NCBI RefSeq assembly: GCF_014203665.1 | Contig: NZ_JACHJN010000007.1 | Location: 374,059-438,058 of the forward strand | Length of the DNA: 64,000 bases | Reading direction: 5' to 3' | Origin: Saccharothrix tamanrassetensis | Lineage (GTDB): Bacteria > Actinomycetota > Actinomycetes > Mycobacteriales > Pseudonocardiaceae | Shown: in pieces, positions 26,016 to 35,289 of the stretch | Position numbering within the stretch: the first letter of the stretch is position 1 | How the letters are laid out: each line of letters starts with the position of its first letter | Made by a program: the position numbers and the translations under genes | The notes under the pieces: generated by a model | The model's database searches: none | What the model was told of the DNA's origin: nothing | What the model saw: the letters and a program-made list of their open reading frames with translations, nothing else

Positions 26016-26029
26016 GGAGGGGACGAGCC

Positions 26030-27193
26030 GTGCGCCGTCGTATGCGTGGGACCGCTGTTGCCGCGATCGCGTTGACCAGCCTCATGGTGGTGAGTGGCTG
26101 CGTGAAGGATCCCGGCGGGGGCACTGCCGGGTCGACCGACGTCGCTGGTGCCGGTTGCGAGTTCGCGACGCCGCCCAGCGCGCCCGCCGGCTCCAGCACC
26201 AGCGCCACCGACGGCAAGACGGCCGCCAACGGCGAGAAGATCGACGGGAGTGCGCTGAAGATCGGTCTGGCCTATGACATCGGTGGTCGTGGTGACGCGT
26301 CGTTCAACGACCTCGCCGCCGCCGGGTTCGACCGGGTGATCAAGGAGGCGGGGCTCGCGAAGGAGAACACCCGCGAACTCTCCGCCGCCCCGAACGAGGA
26401 CGAGTCGGTCAAGCGGTCCCGCCTGCGCCAGCTCGCGCGCGAGGGCTTCAACCCGATCGTAGCCGTCGGCTTCGCGTACGCCGAGTCGCTGAAGGTCGTC
26501 GCGCCGGAGTTCCCGGACGTCAGGTTCGGTCTGGTGGACTCGGCCGTGGAGGGTGCGGCCAACGTCACGCCGCTGGTCTTCGCCGAGCAGGAGGGCGCGT
26601 TCCTGGCCGGCGTCGTGGCGGCGTACCAGAGCAGGAAGTGCCGCGTCGGCTTCGTCGGCGGCGTCGACATCCCGCTGATCCACAAGTTCGAGGCCGGTTA
26701 CGTCCAGGGCGCGAAGGCCGCCGCGCCGAAGATCGTGGTCGAGAAGAAGTACATCACGCCGGCCACCGACTTCACCGGCTTCCAGGACCCGGCGAAGGGC
26801 CTGGAGACCGCGAAGGGGCTCATCGACAAGGGCGCGGACGTCCTCTACCCCGCCGCGGGCGCGTCCGGCATCGGCGTCTTCTCCGCGGTGAAGCAGGCGG
26901 GTGTGCTGGCGATCGGGTGCGACGCCGACCAGTACAACCAGCCGGCGCTCGCGGACACCAGGGACGTCATCGTCGCGTCGAGCCTCAAGCGTGTCGACGT
27001 GGCGGTGTACGACTTCGTCGAGGCCGCCGCGAGGAACGACCTCGGCTCGCTGCCGAAGGTCTTCGACCTCAAGGTGGACGGCATCGGCTACGCCACTTCC
27101 GGTGGCCGGATCGACGCGAAGCTGCAGGGCATCCTCGAAGGCTTCAAGGCCCGGATCATCGAGGGCGCGATCAAGGTCGCGGACAAGCCGTAG
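26030..27193 (+). CDS. BMP-family (PnrA-like) substrate-binding lipoprotein
   Basis: About 387 residues from GTG 26030. A lipoprotein signal (MRGTAVAAIALTSLMVVSGC) has its lipobox Cys near residue 25. After a Ser/Thr/Gly-rich spacer, the domain begins LKIGLAYDIGGRGDASFNDLA, a Med/BMP hallmark, followed by VGFAYAESLKVVAPEFPDV, FAEQEGAFLAGVVAA and VLYPAAGASGIGVF. Family members bind nucleosides and feed an ABC importer. The importer genes are not adjacent, so they must lie elsewhere. A strong terminator follows. Confidence 0.92.
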   Translation: MRRRMRGTAVAAIALTSLMVVSGCVKDPGGGTAGSTDVAGAGCEFATPPSAPAGSSTSATDGKTAANGEKIDGSALKIGLAYDIGGRGDASFNDLAAAGFDRVIKEAGLAKENTRELSAAPNEDESVKRSRLRQLAREGFNPIVAVGFAYAESLKVVAPEFPDVRFGLVDSAVEGAANVTPLVFAEQEGAFLAGVVAAYQSRKCRVGFVGGVDIPLIHKFEAGYVQGAKAAAPKIVVEKKYITPATDFTGFQDPAKGLETAKGLIDKGADVLYPAAGASGIGVFSAVKQAGVLAIGCDADQYNQPALADTRDVIVASSLKRVDVAVYDFVEAAARNDLGSLPKVFDLKVDGIGYATSGGRIDAKLQGILEGFKARIIEGAIKVADKP

Positions 27194-27207
27194 CCCGTCT
27201 GTCTACC

Positions 27208-27251
27208 GCCACCGGGCCCTGCGCGGATGCCGTCCCGCAGGGCCCGGTGGC
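27208..27251 (+). terminator. 16-bp stem-loop terminator
   Basis: A perfect 16-bp GC-rich stem (27208-27223 with 27236-27251) and a 12-nt loop lie 15 bp after the BMP gene stop. Confidence 0.85.
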
Positions 27252-27284
27252 TTCGCCCGGTGCGGGACCGACCGAGGTGGCCCA

Positions 27285-27301
27285 GGATTGTCGGACAATC
27301 C
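27285..27301. promoter_or_regulatory. 17-bp palindrome of GntR/FadR type
   Basis: GGATTGTC-G-GACAATCC is a perfect inverted repeat. The core TTGTC-N-GACAA fits the TNGTN(0-3)ACNA pattern of GntR/FadR regulators. It lies about 120 bp upstream of the popR-like gene. No GntR gene is in the window. Confidence 0.4.
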
Positions 27302-27420
27302 CACCGCCGGGGCTTCGTCCCGTTCACGTCGCCCGTCGCCGGGGCGACCGGGCACGAGTGCCGTTTCGCCGGGAGTGGAATCGTCGCTCCCGGGTGCCGG
27401 TCCTGGGCCAGGATGACGGT

Positions 27421-27768
27421 ATGGCGGACATCCTCTCCTTCCACCCGAAGCGCACCCGCACGCCGGAGCGCCGGCCGGATCCGCTGTGGCGGGTGCTGCT
27501 GGGCCAAAGCCTGCGAGCGGCCAGGGAGGAACGGGGTAGCCGGCTGGTCGACATCGCGGAACGGGCCGGCATCTCGCCGCAGTACCTGTCGGAGATCGAA
27601 CGCGGTCGCAAGGAGCCCTCCAGCGAGATGATCGCGGCCGTCACCGGTGCGCTCGGCGTCGACCTGCCCGACCTGCTCGTCGGCATCGCGAGCGACGTCC
27701 GGCAGCACCGCGGCACGGCTCCCGAGGTCGTGCGCCGCCCGGCGGGCCCCGTGCTCATGGCCGCGTGA
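27421..27768 (+). CDS. popR: PopR/ClgR-like XRE regulator of clpP genes
   Basis: About 115 residues. The HTH (LGQSLRAAREERGSRLVDIA, ERAGISPQYLSEIERGRKEP) matches ClgR/PopR activators of clp genes, especially YLSEIERGRKEPSSE. The protein ends in Ala-Ala. In Streptomyces PopR and ClgR, terminal alanines are a degron read by ClpP1P2. It is convergent with the clpP pair, and a near-perfect PopR box lies in front of that operon. CAGGAT (27409-27414) lies 6 nt before the ATG, indicating a leaderless transcript. The name is by analogy to Streptomyces. Confidence 0.78.
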   Translation: MADILSFHPKRTRTPERRPDPLWRVLLGQSLRAAREERGSRLVDIAERAGISPQYLSEIERGRKEPSSEMIAAVTGALGVDLPDLLVGIASDVRQHRGTAPEVVRRPAGPVLMAA

Positions 27769-27781
27769 GACCGCGGTCTCA
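27766..27781. other. 16-bp palindrome formed by two convergent stop codons
   Basis: TGAGACCGCGGTCTCA is a perfect palindrome. Its first three bases are the popR stop and its last three are the minus-strand clpP stop. The genes are only 10 bp apart and no longer hairpin is visible, so it may have a role in termination or arise by chance. Confidence 0.6.
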
Positions 27782-28369
27782 GGCCCGGCGTTCGAGGACG
27801 TGGTCCGCGAGCCCGTAGGCGACGGCGCCCGCCGCGTCGAACACCCGGTCCCGGTCGGTGTCGTGCCGCAGCTGCGTGACGGCGCGACCGGTGTGCAGCG
27901 ACAGGATGTCCTCCAGCTGGGTGCGCACCCGCACGACCTCGTCGGCCTGGAGGATGAGGTCGGGGATGGTGCCGCGACCCTGCGCCGCGGGCTGGTGCAG
28001 CACCACCCGGGTGTGGGGCAGCACGAACCGGTGCCCGGCCTCGCCCGCGGCCAGCAGCACCGCGCCGGCCGCGACCGCCTGGCCGACGCACGTCGTCGCC
28101 ACCGGCGCTTTGATGTAGCGCATGGTGTCGTACAGCGCGAGCATCGCGGACGGGTCGCCGCCCTCGCTGTTGATGTAGAGGCTGATCTCCCGTTCCGGGC
28201 TGTCCGCCTCCAGGTGCAGCAGCTGGGCGATCAGCGCGTTGGCCACACCGGAGTCGATCGCGGTGCCGAGGTAGACGATCCGCTCGGACAGCAGGTGCGA
28301 GTACACGTCCATGACCCGCTCGACGCCCAGGCTGCGGGTGATGACGTTGGGGATGGTGTAGGTGCTCAT
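27779..28369 (-). CDS. clpP: ClpP-family subunit lacking the catalytic serine
   Basis: About 196 residues with the ClpP fold: [60 protein letters not shown] and a C-terminal YGLADHVLE. The active-site segment reads [11 protein letters not shown] where catalytic subunits have GQAASMGA. The serine position is Ala (GCG, 28070-28072). The His (VVLHQP) and the Asp (LAD) remain. It is probably a non-catalytic ring partner of the subunit encoded just upstream (ATGA overlap at 28366-28369). This resembles clpP3-clpP4 of Streptomyces in layout and regulation. Confidence 0.93.
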   Translation of the reverse strand: MSTYTIPNVITRSLGVERVMDVYSHLLSERIVYLGTAIDSGVANALIAQLLHLEADSPEREISLYINSEGGDPSAMLALYDTMRYIKAPVATTCVGQAVAAGAVLLAAGEAGHRFVLPHTRVVLHQPAAQGRGTIPDLILQADEVVRVRTQLEDILSLHTGRAVTQLRHDTDRDRVFDAAGAVAYGLADHVLERRA

Positions 28370-28992
28370 GCGCGGGCTCCCGTCGTCGAACCGAGGCCGA
28401 GTTCGTGGGTGCGCACGGGCATGACCTGGTCGAGGCTTTCGACGACGTGGTCGATGAAGCCGTACTCGAGTGCCTGCCCGGTGGTGAACCACCGGTCGTG
28501 CAGGGAGTCGGCGAAGATCTGGTCGATCGGCCTTCCGGTGTCCTCCGCGATGATCCCCAGCACGGTGTCACGGGTGTGGCGCAGGTCGTCCGCCTGCACC
28601 TGCACCTCGACCGCCGAACCGCCGATCCCCGCCGATCCCTGGTGCATCAGGATGCGGGCGTGCGGGAGGGCGAATCGCTTGCCCGGTGTGCCCGCCGACA
28701 GCAGGAACTGCCCCGCGCTGCACGCCAGTCCCAGCGCGAGCGTGGCCACGTCGCACGGCACGAGCCTCATCACGTCGCGGATGGCCAGCATCGCGGGGAC
28801 CGAGCCGCCCGGCGAGTGGATCCACAGCGCGACGTCCTTCCCCGGGTCCTCGGCGGCGAGGGAGAGCAGTTGGGTGGCGAGCACCGTCCCGTTGTCGTCG
28901 TCGAGCGGGCCGTCGAGGACCAGTACCCGCCGGCTGAGGAACCGTTCCCGGAGCCGGTGGTCGAACAGCGGCTGCTTCTCGTTGTCGGTCAT
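28366..28992 (-). CDS. clpP: ATP-dependent Clp protease proteolytic subunit (catalytic)
   Basis: About 208 residues. [20 protein letters not shown] carries the GG oxyanion region. [14 protein letters not shown] carries the catalytic Ser, [13 protein letters not shown] the His, and [10 protein letters not shown] the Asp region. It is the first gene of a two-gene operon and overlaps the catalytically dead clpP by 4 nt. A PopR-type box lies 41 bp before its ATG. It would form a tetradecamer with the partner ring and work with a Clp ATPase encoded elsewhere. Confidence 0.93.
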   Translation of the reverse strand: MTDNEKQPLFDHRLRERFLSRRVLVLDGPLDDDNGTVLATQLLSLAAEDPGKDVALWIHSPGGSVPAMLAIRDVMRLVPCDVATLALGLACSAGQFLLSAGTPGKRFALPHARILMHQGSAGIGGSAVEVQVQADDLRHTRDTVLGIIAEDTGRPIDQIFADSLHDRWFTTGQALEYGFIDHVVESLDQVMPVRTHELGLGSTTGARA

Positions 28993-29033
28993 GCTCCGAC
29001 CATGCCGACGCACTGGGGCGCTTCGCCGGTTTC

Positions 29034-29048
29034 TCTGCTGTGGGCAGA
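29034..29048. promoter_or_regulatory. PopR-box-like operator upstream of the clpP pair
   Basis: TCTGCT-GTG-GGCAGA differs by one base from the Streptomyces PopR palindrome TCTGCC-N3-GGCAGA (recalled from the literature). It lies 41 bp upstream of the first clpP start, where an activator site is expected. The popR-like gene is convergent with the same operon. Confidence 0.72.
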
Positions 29049-29179
29049 TCAGCCCTCGGCAGTCCGGCAACCGACGTCGAAGCAGCCGGCGGTCGATCGC
29101 GGTCCGGGGTCCGGCTTCGCGCGTCGCGCTTAATCCGGGTGCACGGATCCCAGGCGTTGTCCTACCCTGGCGGTCGTGA

Positions 29180-29203
29180 TGCAGCACTTGTTCTTCCTCT
29201 GAG
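29180..29203 (+). CDS. 7-residue leader peptide of the ABC-F gene
   Basis: ATG CAG CAC TTG TTC TTC CTC TGA encodes MQHLFFL and ends 84 bp before the ABC-F start. TACCCT (29164-29169) would place transcription start near the GTG/ATG, so the leader is probably translated from a leaderless mRNA. A short hydrophobic leader ending L-F-F-L is typical of ribosome-stalling attenuators that sense antibiotics binding the 50S exit-tunnel region. Confidence 0.7.
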
Positions 29204-29287
29204 GGACGACGCCTCCACCGGTACGCGAACCGCGATACCGGACTTCGTCCTCTCTGCTCATCACCTCTCGTCGGAGGCATCTCCTTC
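29204..29287 (+). promoter_or_regulatory. putative attenuator between leader peptide and ABC-F
   Basis: Two pairings can be drawn. GAGGGACGA around the leader stop (29202-29210) can pair with TCGTCCTC (29245-29252) with one bulge. GCCTCC (29212-29217) can pair with the ribosome-site GGAGGC (29273-29278). A stalled ribosome on the leader would mask the first strand and change the fold. Which fold is the off state cannot be decided by eye. Confidence 0.5.
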
Positions 29288-30889
<1,602 letters not shown>

Positions 30890-31066
30890 ACCGACACCCG
30901 CGCACGACGTGGGTCCGTCACGTGCGGTTCGAAGTGGAGTTGTCCGACATGCACCAGAATGGTGGCGTACCCGGAGGGCGAGGGGGCGGGCTTCGGCGTT
31001 GGTGCGGACGGGGCCGCTGTGGGCGCCGGAGGGTGTCGGGCGGGCAAGCTGATCACAGGAGGATGC

Positions 31067-31297
31067 GTGGCCGAGGAAGTGTTGCGGGTGACCGGCGTTC
31101 GGTACGAAGGTGACAGCAGGAAGACCGGGTCGTACCGCTATGAAGTGGCTGACGGTTGTTTTCTCACGCTGTTCGACGACGGGCGGGTGCGGTTCCTGGT
31201 CGACCCGCGGCCGGATCGGACGATCCACGTGGTGAACACCAACACGAGCAACCGGCCGGGGGCCAAGCTGATCGAAACCAAGCCCAAGGCCACCTGA
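31067..31297 (+). CDS. small unknown protein
   Basis: About 76 residues from GTG 31067 (EEVLRVTGVRYEGDSRKTGS), with AGGAGGA just upstream at short spacing. The sequence suggests a small beta-rich protein ending in Lys. No family is recognised. The region between 30890 and 31066 holds nothing else convincing. Confidence 0.5.
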   Translation: MAEEVLRVTGVRYEGDSRKTGSYRYEVADGCFLTLFDDGRVRFLVDPRPDRTIHVVNTNTSNRPGAKLIETKPKAT

Positions 31298-31315
31298 CCC
31301 TTCGCGTTCCGGCCT

Positions 31316-31357
31316 GCCCGGGCGAGGCCGTGCCGGCCGCCGGCATCACGCCCGGGC
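31316..31357. terminator. nested stem-loop between convergent genes
   Basis: Outer arms GCCCGGGCG (31316-31324) and CGCCCGGGC (31349-31357) enclose an inner TGCCGGC-C-GCCGGCA (31331-31345). It lies between the stops at 31297 and 31360 and probably terminates both transcripts. Confidence 0.65.
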
Positions 31358-31359
31358 TC

Positions 31360-32760
31360 TCACACCTCTGGTCGGCTCCCGGCCCGCTGAGGCCTGCGCG
31401 CGGCGCCGGATCCGGTTTCGCGCAGGTCGCCGGGGCGGATTCCGATCAGCACCAGGGCCACCGCGAGCAGCACGAACACGGCACTGATCCGCAGTCCGAG
31501 GGCGAGGCTGCCGGTGCCTTGCTGGATGAACCCGAGCAGTGAGGGCGACACCGCCGCCGCGAACGAGCCCATCGAGGTGACCACGGCGATCCCGGTCGCC
31601 GCGGCCCGGTCCGACAGGTAGATCGAGGGGATCGAGTAGAAGACGGTGAGTCCCGCGTAGTGGGCAGCCGCCAGGACCGCCAGCAGGACGACGACCACGG
31701 CGACGTTGCCGCCGGAGAACGAGAGCGCGACCAGAGCCAGGGCGGCGACGAGCCAACTGGTCGCGGTGTGCCGGCGGCGTTCCAGCGTCCGGTCCGAGTG
31801 CCGGCTGACGACGAGCATCACCACGATGCCCGCCAGCGGTGGCAGGGCGGAGAACAACCCCAGGTCGAGCACGTTGCCGACGCCCGCTTCGGCGATGATG
31901 CGCGGAGTCCAGTACGACACCGCGTTGGCCAGGGTGTACGCGCCGCACGCGCAGAGACCGAGGAGCCAGACCTTGCGGTCGCGCAAGGCCAGAATGAGGC
32001 CGCTGTGCCCGTTCGCCTTGTCGGCGGGCCGCTTCCGCTGCTGGTCCGCGTCGAGATCGGCGCGCACCGCGACCTTCTCCGCCGGGCTCAGCCAGCGCGC
32101 CTGTTCGGGTTCGTCGACGAACAGCCGGAAGACCAGCAGGGCCAGCACGATCGGCGGGATCCCCTCCACCAGGAACAGCCATTGCCAGTCGGCGAGGCCG
32201 CCGACGCCACCGAGCCCGTGCATGACGGCGCCGGAGACCACCGAGCCGATCACGCCGGCGACGGGCACTCCGACGAAGAAGATCGCGGTCATCCTGGTGC
32301 GCCGTGCGGAGGGGAACCAGCGGGACAGGTAGAACAGGGCGCCCGGGAAGAACCCGGCTTCGGCGACCCCCAGCAGGAACCTGGCGACGTAGAAGCTCGG
32401 CTCGTCCCACACGAACATGGTCGCGATGGTCACCACGCCCCACGACGCCATGATGCGCACGAGGGTTTTCCGCGCGCCGATCCGGGCGAGCAGCGCGTTG
32501 CTGGGGACCTCGAACAGGATGAACCCGACGAAGAACAGGGTGACGCCGAGCCCGTACGCCGCCGGTCCGAGAGCGAGGTCGCGCCGCAACCCCTCCTGCG
32601 CGATCCCGATGTTGGTCCGGTCGATGAAGTTCACGATGTAGCAGATGACCAGCAGCGGCATGATCCGCAGGGCGATCCTGCGGTAGGTGGCGGTGCGGTC
32701 GACGGTCCCGCCGGCGGCGGTGGGCTCCGGCCCCTGGGCCGGGGTGGTGGGTTCGGCCAC
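31360..32760 (-). CDS. MFS transporter of the anion:cation symporter (ACS) family
   Basis: About 466 residues, GTG start with AAGGAG 9 nt upstream, twelve hydrophobic segments. The N-terminal MPLLVICYIVNFIDRTNIGI and GFILFEVPSNALLARIGARK are hallmarks of ACS (phthalate/tartrate/glucarate permease) proteins. These import organic anions by proton symport. The substrate is unknown. A TTGAC-TTT-GTCAA palindrome lies in its promoter region. Confidence 0.9.
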   Translation of the reverse strand: MAEPTTPAQGPEPTAAGGTVDRTATYRRIALRIMPLLVICYIVNFIDRTNIGIAQEGLRRDLALGPAAYGLGVTLFFVGFILFEVPSNALLARIGARKTLVRIMASWGVVTIATMFVWDEPSFYVARFLLGVAEAGFFPGALFYLSRWFPSARRTRMTAIFFVGVPVAGVIGSVVSGAVMHGLGGVGGLADWQWLFLVEGIPPIVLALLVFRLFVDEPEQARWLSPAEKVAVRADLDADQQRKRPADKANGHSGLILALRDRKVWLLGLCACGAYTLANAVSYWTPRIIAEAGVGNVLDLGLFSALPPLAGIVVMLVVSRHSDRTLERRRHTATSWLVAALALVALSFSGGNVAVVVVLLAVLAAAHYAGLTVFYSIPSIYLSDRAAATGIAVVTSMGSFAAAVSPSLLGFIQQGTGSLALGLRISAVFVLLAVALVLIGIRPGDLRETGSGAARRPQRAGSRPEV

Positions 32761-32827
32761 GGCGTGCGACTCCTTCGTAGGGACTCCGCCTGGGCGGTGG
32801 TGGCGTGGTGAGTCTCCGCATCGCCTG

Positions 32828-32840
32828 TTGACTTTGTCAA
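32828..32840. promoter_or_regulatory. TTGAC-TTT-GTCAA palindrome upstream of the MFS gene
   Basis: A perfect 5-bp inverted repeat with a 3-bp spacer, 68 bp before the MFS start. On the minus strand it contains TTGACA, a possible -35, so a bound repressor would block the promoter. The type is used by several MarR and GntR regulators. Confidence 0.5.
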
Positions 32841-32976
32841 TAGCTGATACCGGCCGGCGCCATCACGAAGTGCCTGTCCACCGGACAGTTGCCGACTTGC
32901 CCTCTCCGAACCTTTTCCACCACACCCGTTGCGCTCGTCTCATTACCGACTCTGCACGAAGAGAGTCGGACACTCC

Positions 32977-32999
32977 TTCTGTTGACCTTCTCAACAGAA
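32977..32999. promoter_or_regulatory. second TTGA...TCAA palindrome in the same intergenic region
   Basis: Arms TTCTGTTGA and TCAACAGAA (9 bp, perfect) flank a 5-bp spacer. It shares the TTGAC/TCAA core with the palindrome at 32828. No gene was found in the 445 bp between 32761 and 33205, so this is a long regulatory region serving the divergent MFS and esterase genes. Confidence 0.5.
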
Positions 33000-33205
33000 A
33001 CGCGTAGGCAGGGCAGCGCTGGCTTGATGTGGCGCGCGGCCGGTCATGGCCTCGTGACGTTGACACCCCCGCACGGGTGGACCGGTGTCCGGGCGGTGCA
33101 CCGGACCACACCGAAGTAGCAACAGCAGCCGGGTGACCGCCCTTGACCCCTGTGGGCGCCCACTTCGAACATGGGCTGGCCTGTTCTGGTGCCGAGGGTG
33201 GATCA

Positions 33206-34825
33206 ATGAGGTCTGTGATGAGGTCACGACCGCTCGTCGTCTCAGTCCTGTGCGCGGTGACCGTGCTGCTGTCCGGCGGTGCGGCTCCGACCGCTCCCGC
33301 CGTGGGAGCGGCACCTCCCTGCGCGGACGGGACCGAGGTGCGCACGGTGGACGGTCCGGTGTGCGGCGTCGTCGGGAACGGTGTCACCTCCTGGCTCGGA
33401 ATCCCCTACGCGGCACCACCTGTCGGGGAACTGCGCTGGCGCCCTCCGGCCCGGGTCACGCCCTGGGCGGAGACCTTCCCCGCCACGCGGGTGGGCATCC
33501 GGTGCCCGCAACCCGCCGGCCCTGGCGCGCCGCCGAGCGGTGAGGACTGCCTGAAGCTCAACGTTCGCGTTCCCGAGGGCGACAGCCCACGACCCCTACC
33601 CGTGATGGTGCAGCTCCACGGCGGCGGGTTCCTGCTGTTCGGACCGAGCGACGCGAGCCGGCTGGCGGCGGCCGGCCAGGTGATCAGCGTCGAGGTCGGC
33701 TACCGGCTGGGCATCTTCGGCTTCTTCGCGGCGGAGCAACTCGGCCCGAACTCCGGCAACTACGCGTTGCAGGACCAGCAGGAAGCGCTGCGCTGGGTGC
33801 GGCGCAACATCGCGGCGTTCGGCGGCGATCCGGGCAACGTCACCATCTACGGGGCGTCGGCGGGCGGGTCGAGCGTGTGCGCGCAGCTGGTGTCACCGGA
33901 CGCGCAAGGGTTGTTCCACAAGGGAATCATCCAAAGCGGCCTCTACAACTCGTTGTTCGGCAAGGACACCTCGTGGCAGCCGCAGGACTGCAAGGCGCGC
34001 TGGCCCAGCGAGCCGGAGGCGCAGCAGGCCGGGGCACGGTTCACCGCGGCCGTCGGCTGTGCCGAGGCCGACGACGTCGCCGCGTGCCTGCGCGGGCTCC
34101 CGGTGGAGCGGCTGTTGGCACAGGTGGGCAACGGGCTGAACCCGGACAGCGGCACCATCGCTCCGGTGGTGGACGGCAAGACCATCCCGCTCGCGCCGGC
34201 GAAGGCGATCGAACGCGGCCACCTCAACCGGGCACGTGTGATGACGGGTGTCGCCCGCGACGACGTGCAGCTGGACCCGGCCGAAACACCCGAGCAGTAC
34301 GAAACCCTGGTCAGGGAACAGTACGGGAAGCACGCCCCCGCGGTGTTCGCGCGCTACCCGCTGAACCGCTTCCCCGAGCCTTCGGCTTTCCTGGCCTACC
34401 GCACGATCGTCGCCGACTCCAACTCCGTCTGCCCCTCCCTGGTCCTCGCCCAACGCCTGGCCCGGCACCTGACGGTGTTCGCCTACCAGGTGGACAACCC
34501 GGACTCGCCGCCGGCGGGGTGGCTGGACCAGACCAAGCCCAACGGCGCTTTCCACGTCTCGGAGAACACGTTCCTCTACGCCCGCGACGGAGACCTCTGG
34601 AACCCCAACCAGAACGTGTACGGCCGCCAGCTCGTCGCGCAGTGGACCGGGTTCGCCCGCACCGGCAACCCCACCGTGGACGGCACTCCACTGTGGACAC
34701 CCCACACGGCGGCGGATCCGCGGTTCATGTCGCTGCTGCCCGCCGGCAACAGCGTGATGACCGGCGAGATCGGCCGGCAGCACCACTGCGGCTTCTGGAA
34801 CGCCATCGCCCCCGGACCGAGGTAG
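33206..34825 (+). CDS. secreted type-B carboxylesterase
   Basis: About 539 residues from ATG 33206, with GAGGGTGG upstream. A signal peptide (RPLVVSVLCAVTVLLSGGAA) is followed by the esterase core: WLGIPYAAPPVGELRW, QLHGGGFLL (oxyanion hole), GYRLGIFGFF, DQQEALRWVRRNIAAFGGDP, and the nucleophile elbow IYGASAGGSSV (Ser near residue 237). The catalytic His is probably in NGAFHVSENTFLY. It would hydrolyse carboxylic esters outside the cell; the natural substrate is unknown. Confidence 0.92.
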   Translation: MRSVMRSRPLVVSVLCAVTVLLSGGAAPTAPAVGAAPPCADGTEVRTVDGPVCGVVGNGVTSWLGIPYAAPPVGELRWRPPARVTPWAETFPATRVGIRCPQPAGPGAPPSGEDCLKLNVRVPEGDSPRPLPVMVQLHGGGFLLFGPSDASRLAAAGQVISVEVGYRLGIFGFFAAEQLGPNSGNYALQDQQEALRWVRRNIAAFGGDPGNVTIYGASAGGSSVCAQLVSPDAQGLFHKGIIQSGLYNSLFGKDTSWQPQDCKARWPSEPEAQQAGARFTAAVGCAEADDVAACLRGLPVERLLAQVGNGLNPDSGTIAPVVDGKTIPLAPAKAIERGHLNRARVMTGVARDDVQLDPAETPEQYETLVREQYGKHAPAVFARYPLNRFPEPSAFLAYRTIVADSNSVCPSLVLAQRLARHLTVFAYQVDNPDSPPAGWLDQTKPNGAFHVSENTFLYARDGDLWNPNQNVYGRQLVAQWTGFARTGNPTVDGTPLWTPHTAADPRFMSLLPAGNSVMTGEIGRQHHCGFWNAIAPGPR

Positions 34826-34843
34826 CGCCGGACAACGCCACCC

Positions 34844-34920
34844 GTCGGGCGCTCAGGGGTCGGGCGTCCGGGTCGGCGCTCGGGGGTCGAGCGTCCGGTC
34901 GGGCGCTCAGGGGGTCAGGC
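34844..34920. repeat. three imperfect ~27-bp tandem repeats
   Basis: Units start at 34844, 34872 and 34898, each beginning GTCGG(G)CGCTC followed by a G-run and GTCG/AGGCG. The array lies between the esterase stop and the proteasome remnant and covers the end of the remnant. It may mark an old rearrangement site. Confidence 0.55.
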
Positions 34921-35289
34921 GGGCGGCGAAGCCGGCCAGTTCCCCGTCCGCGACCTCCTCGTACCCGTCGGCCGTGATGACGGCGACCGTGGGGTAGATG
35001 CGACGGACGATGTCGGGGCCGCCGGTGGCCGCGTCGTCGTCCGCCGCGTCGAACAGCGCCTGCATCGCCGCGCCGACGGCCTGGTCGCGGTCCATGTCCT
35101 GGCGCTGCAGCTTCTTCAGCGAGCCCTTGGCGTAGGTCCAGCCCGACCCCGTGCCACCGAAGTCGCGTTCCTCGGCGGGGCGCCGGAAACGTCGAAGGTG
35201 AAGATCCGACCCCGCTCCTCCACCGGATCCCAGCCAAAGAACAGCGGCACCGAGTCGAGCACGCTCCGGATGGTCGCCCGTGGACGCCG
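34907..35289 (-). pseudogene. prcB: C-terminal half of a proteasome beta-subunit gene, frameshifted
   Basis: The first part reads SVLDSVPLFFGWDPVEERGR, IFTFDVSG. After a 1-nt shift near 35177-35183 the frame continues EERDFGGTGSGWTYAKGSLK and then ALFDAADDDAATGGPDIVRR, which is diagnostic of actinobacterial PrcB. The N-terminal half with the pro-peptide and catalytic Thr is absent. The fragment begins directly after the stop codon of the Ntn-hydrolase gene, as if joined by a deletion. It cannot give a working subunit; the real prcB should lie elsewhere. Confidence 0.85.
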
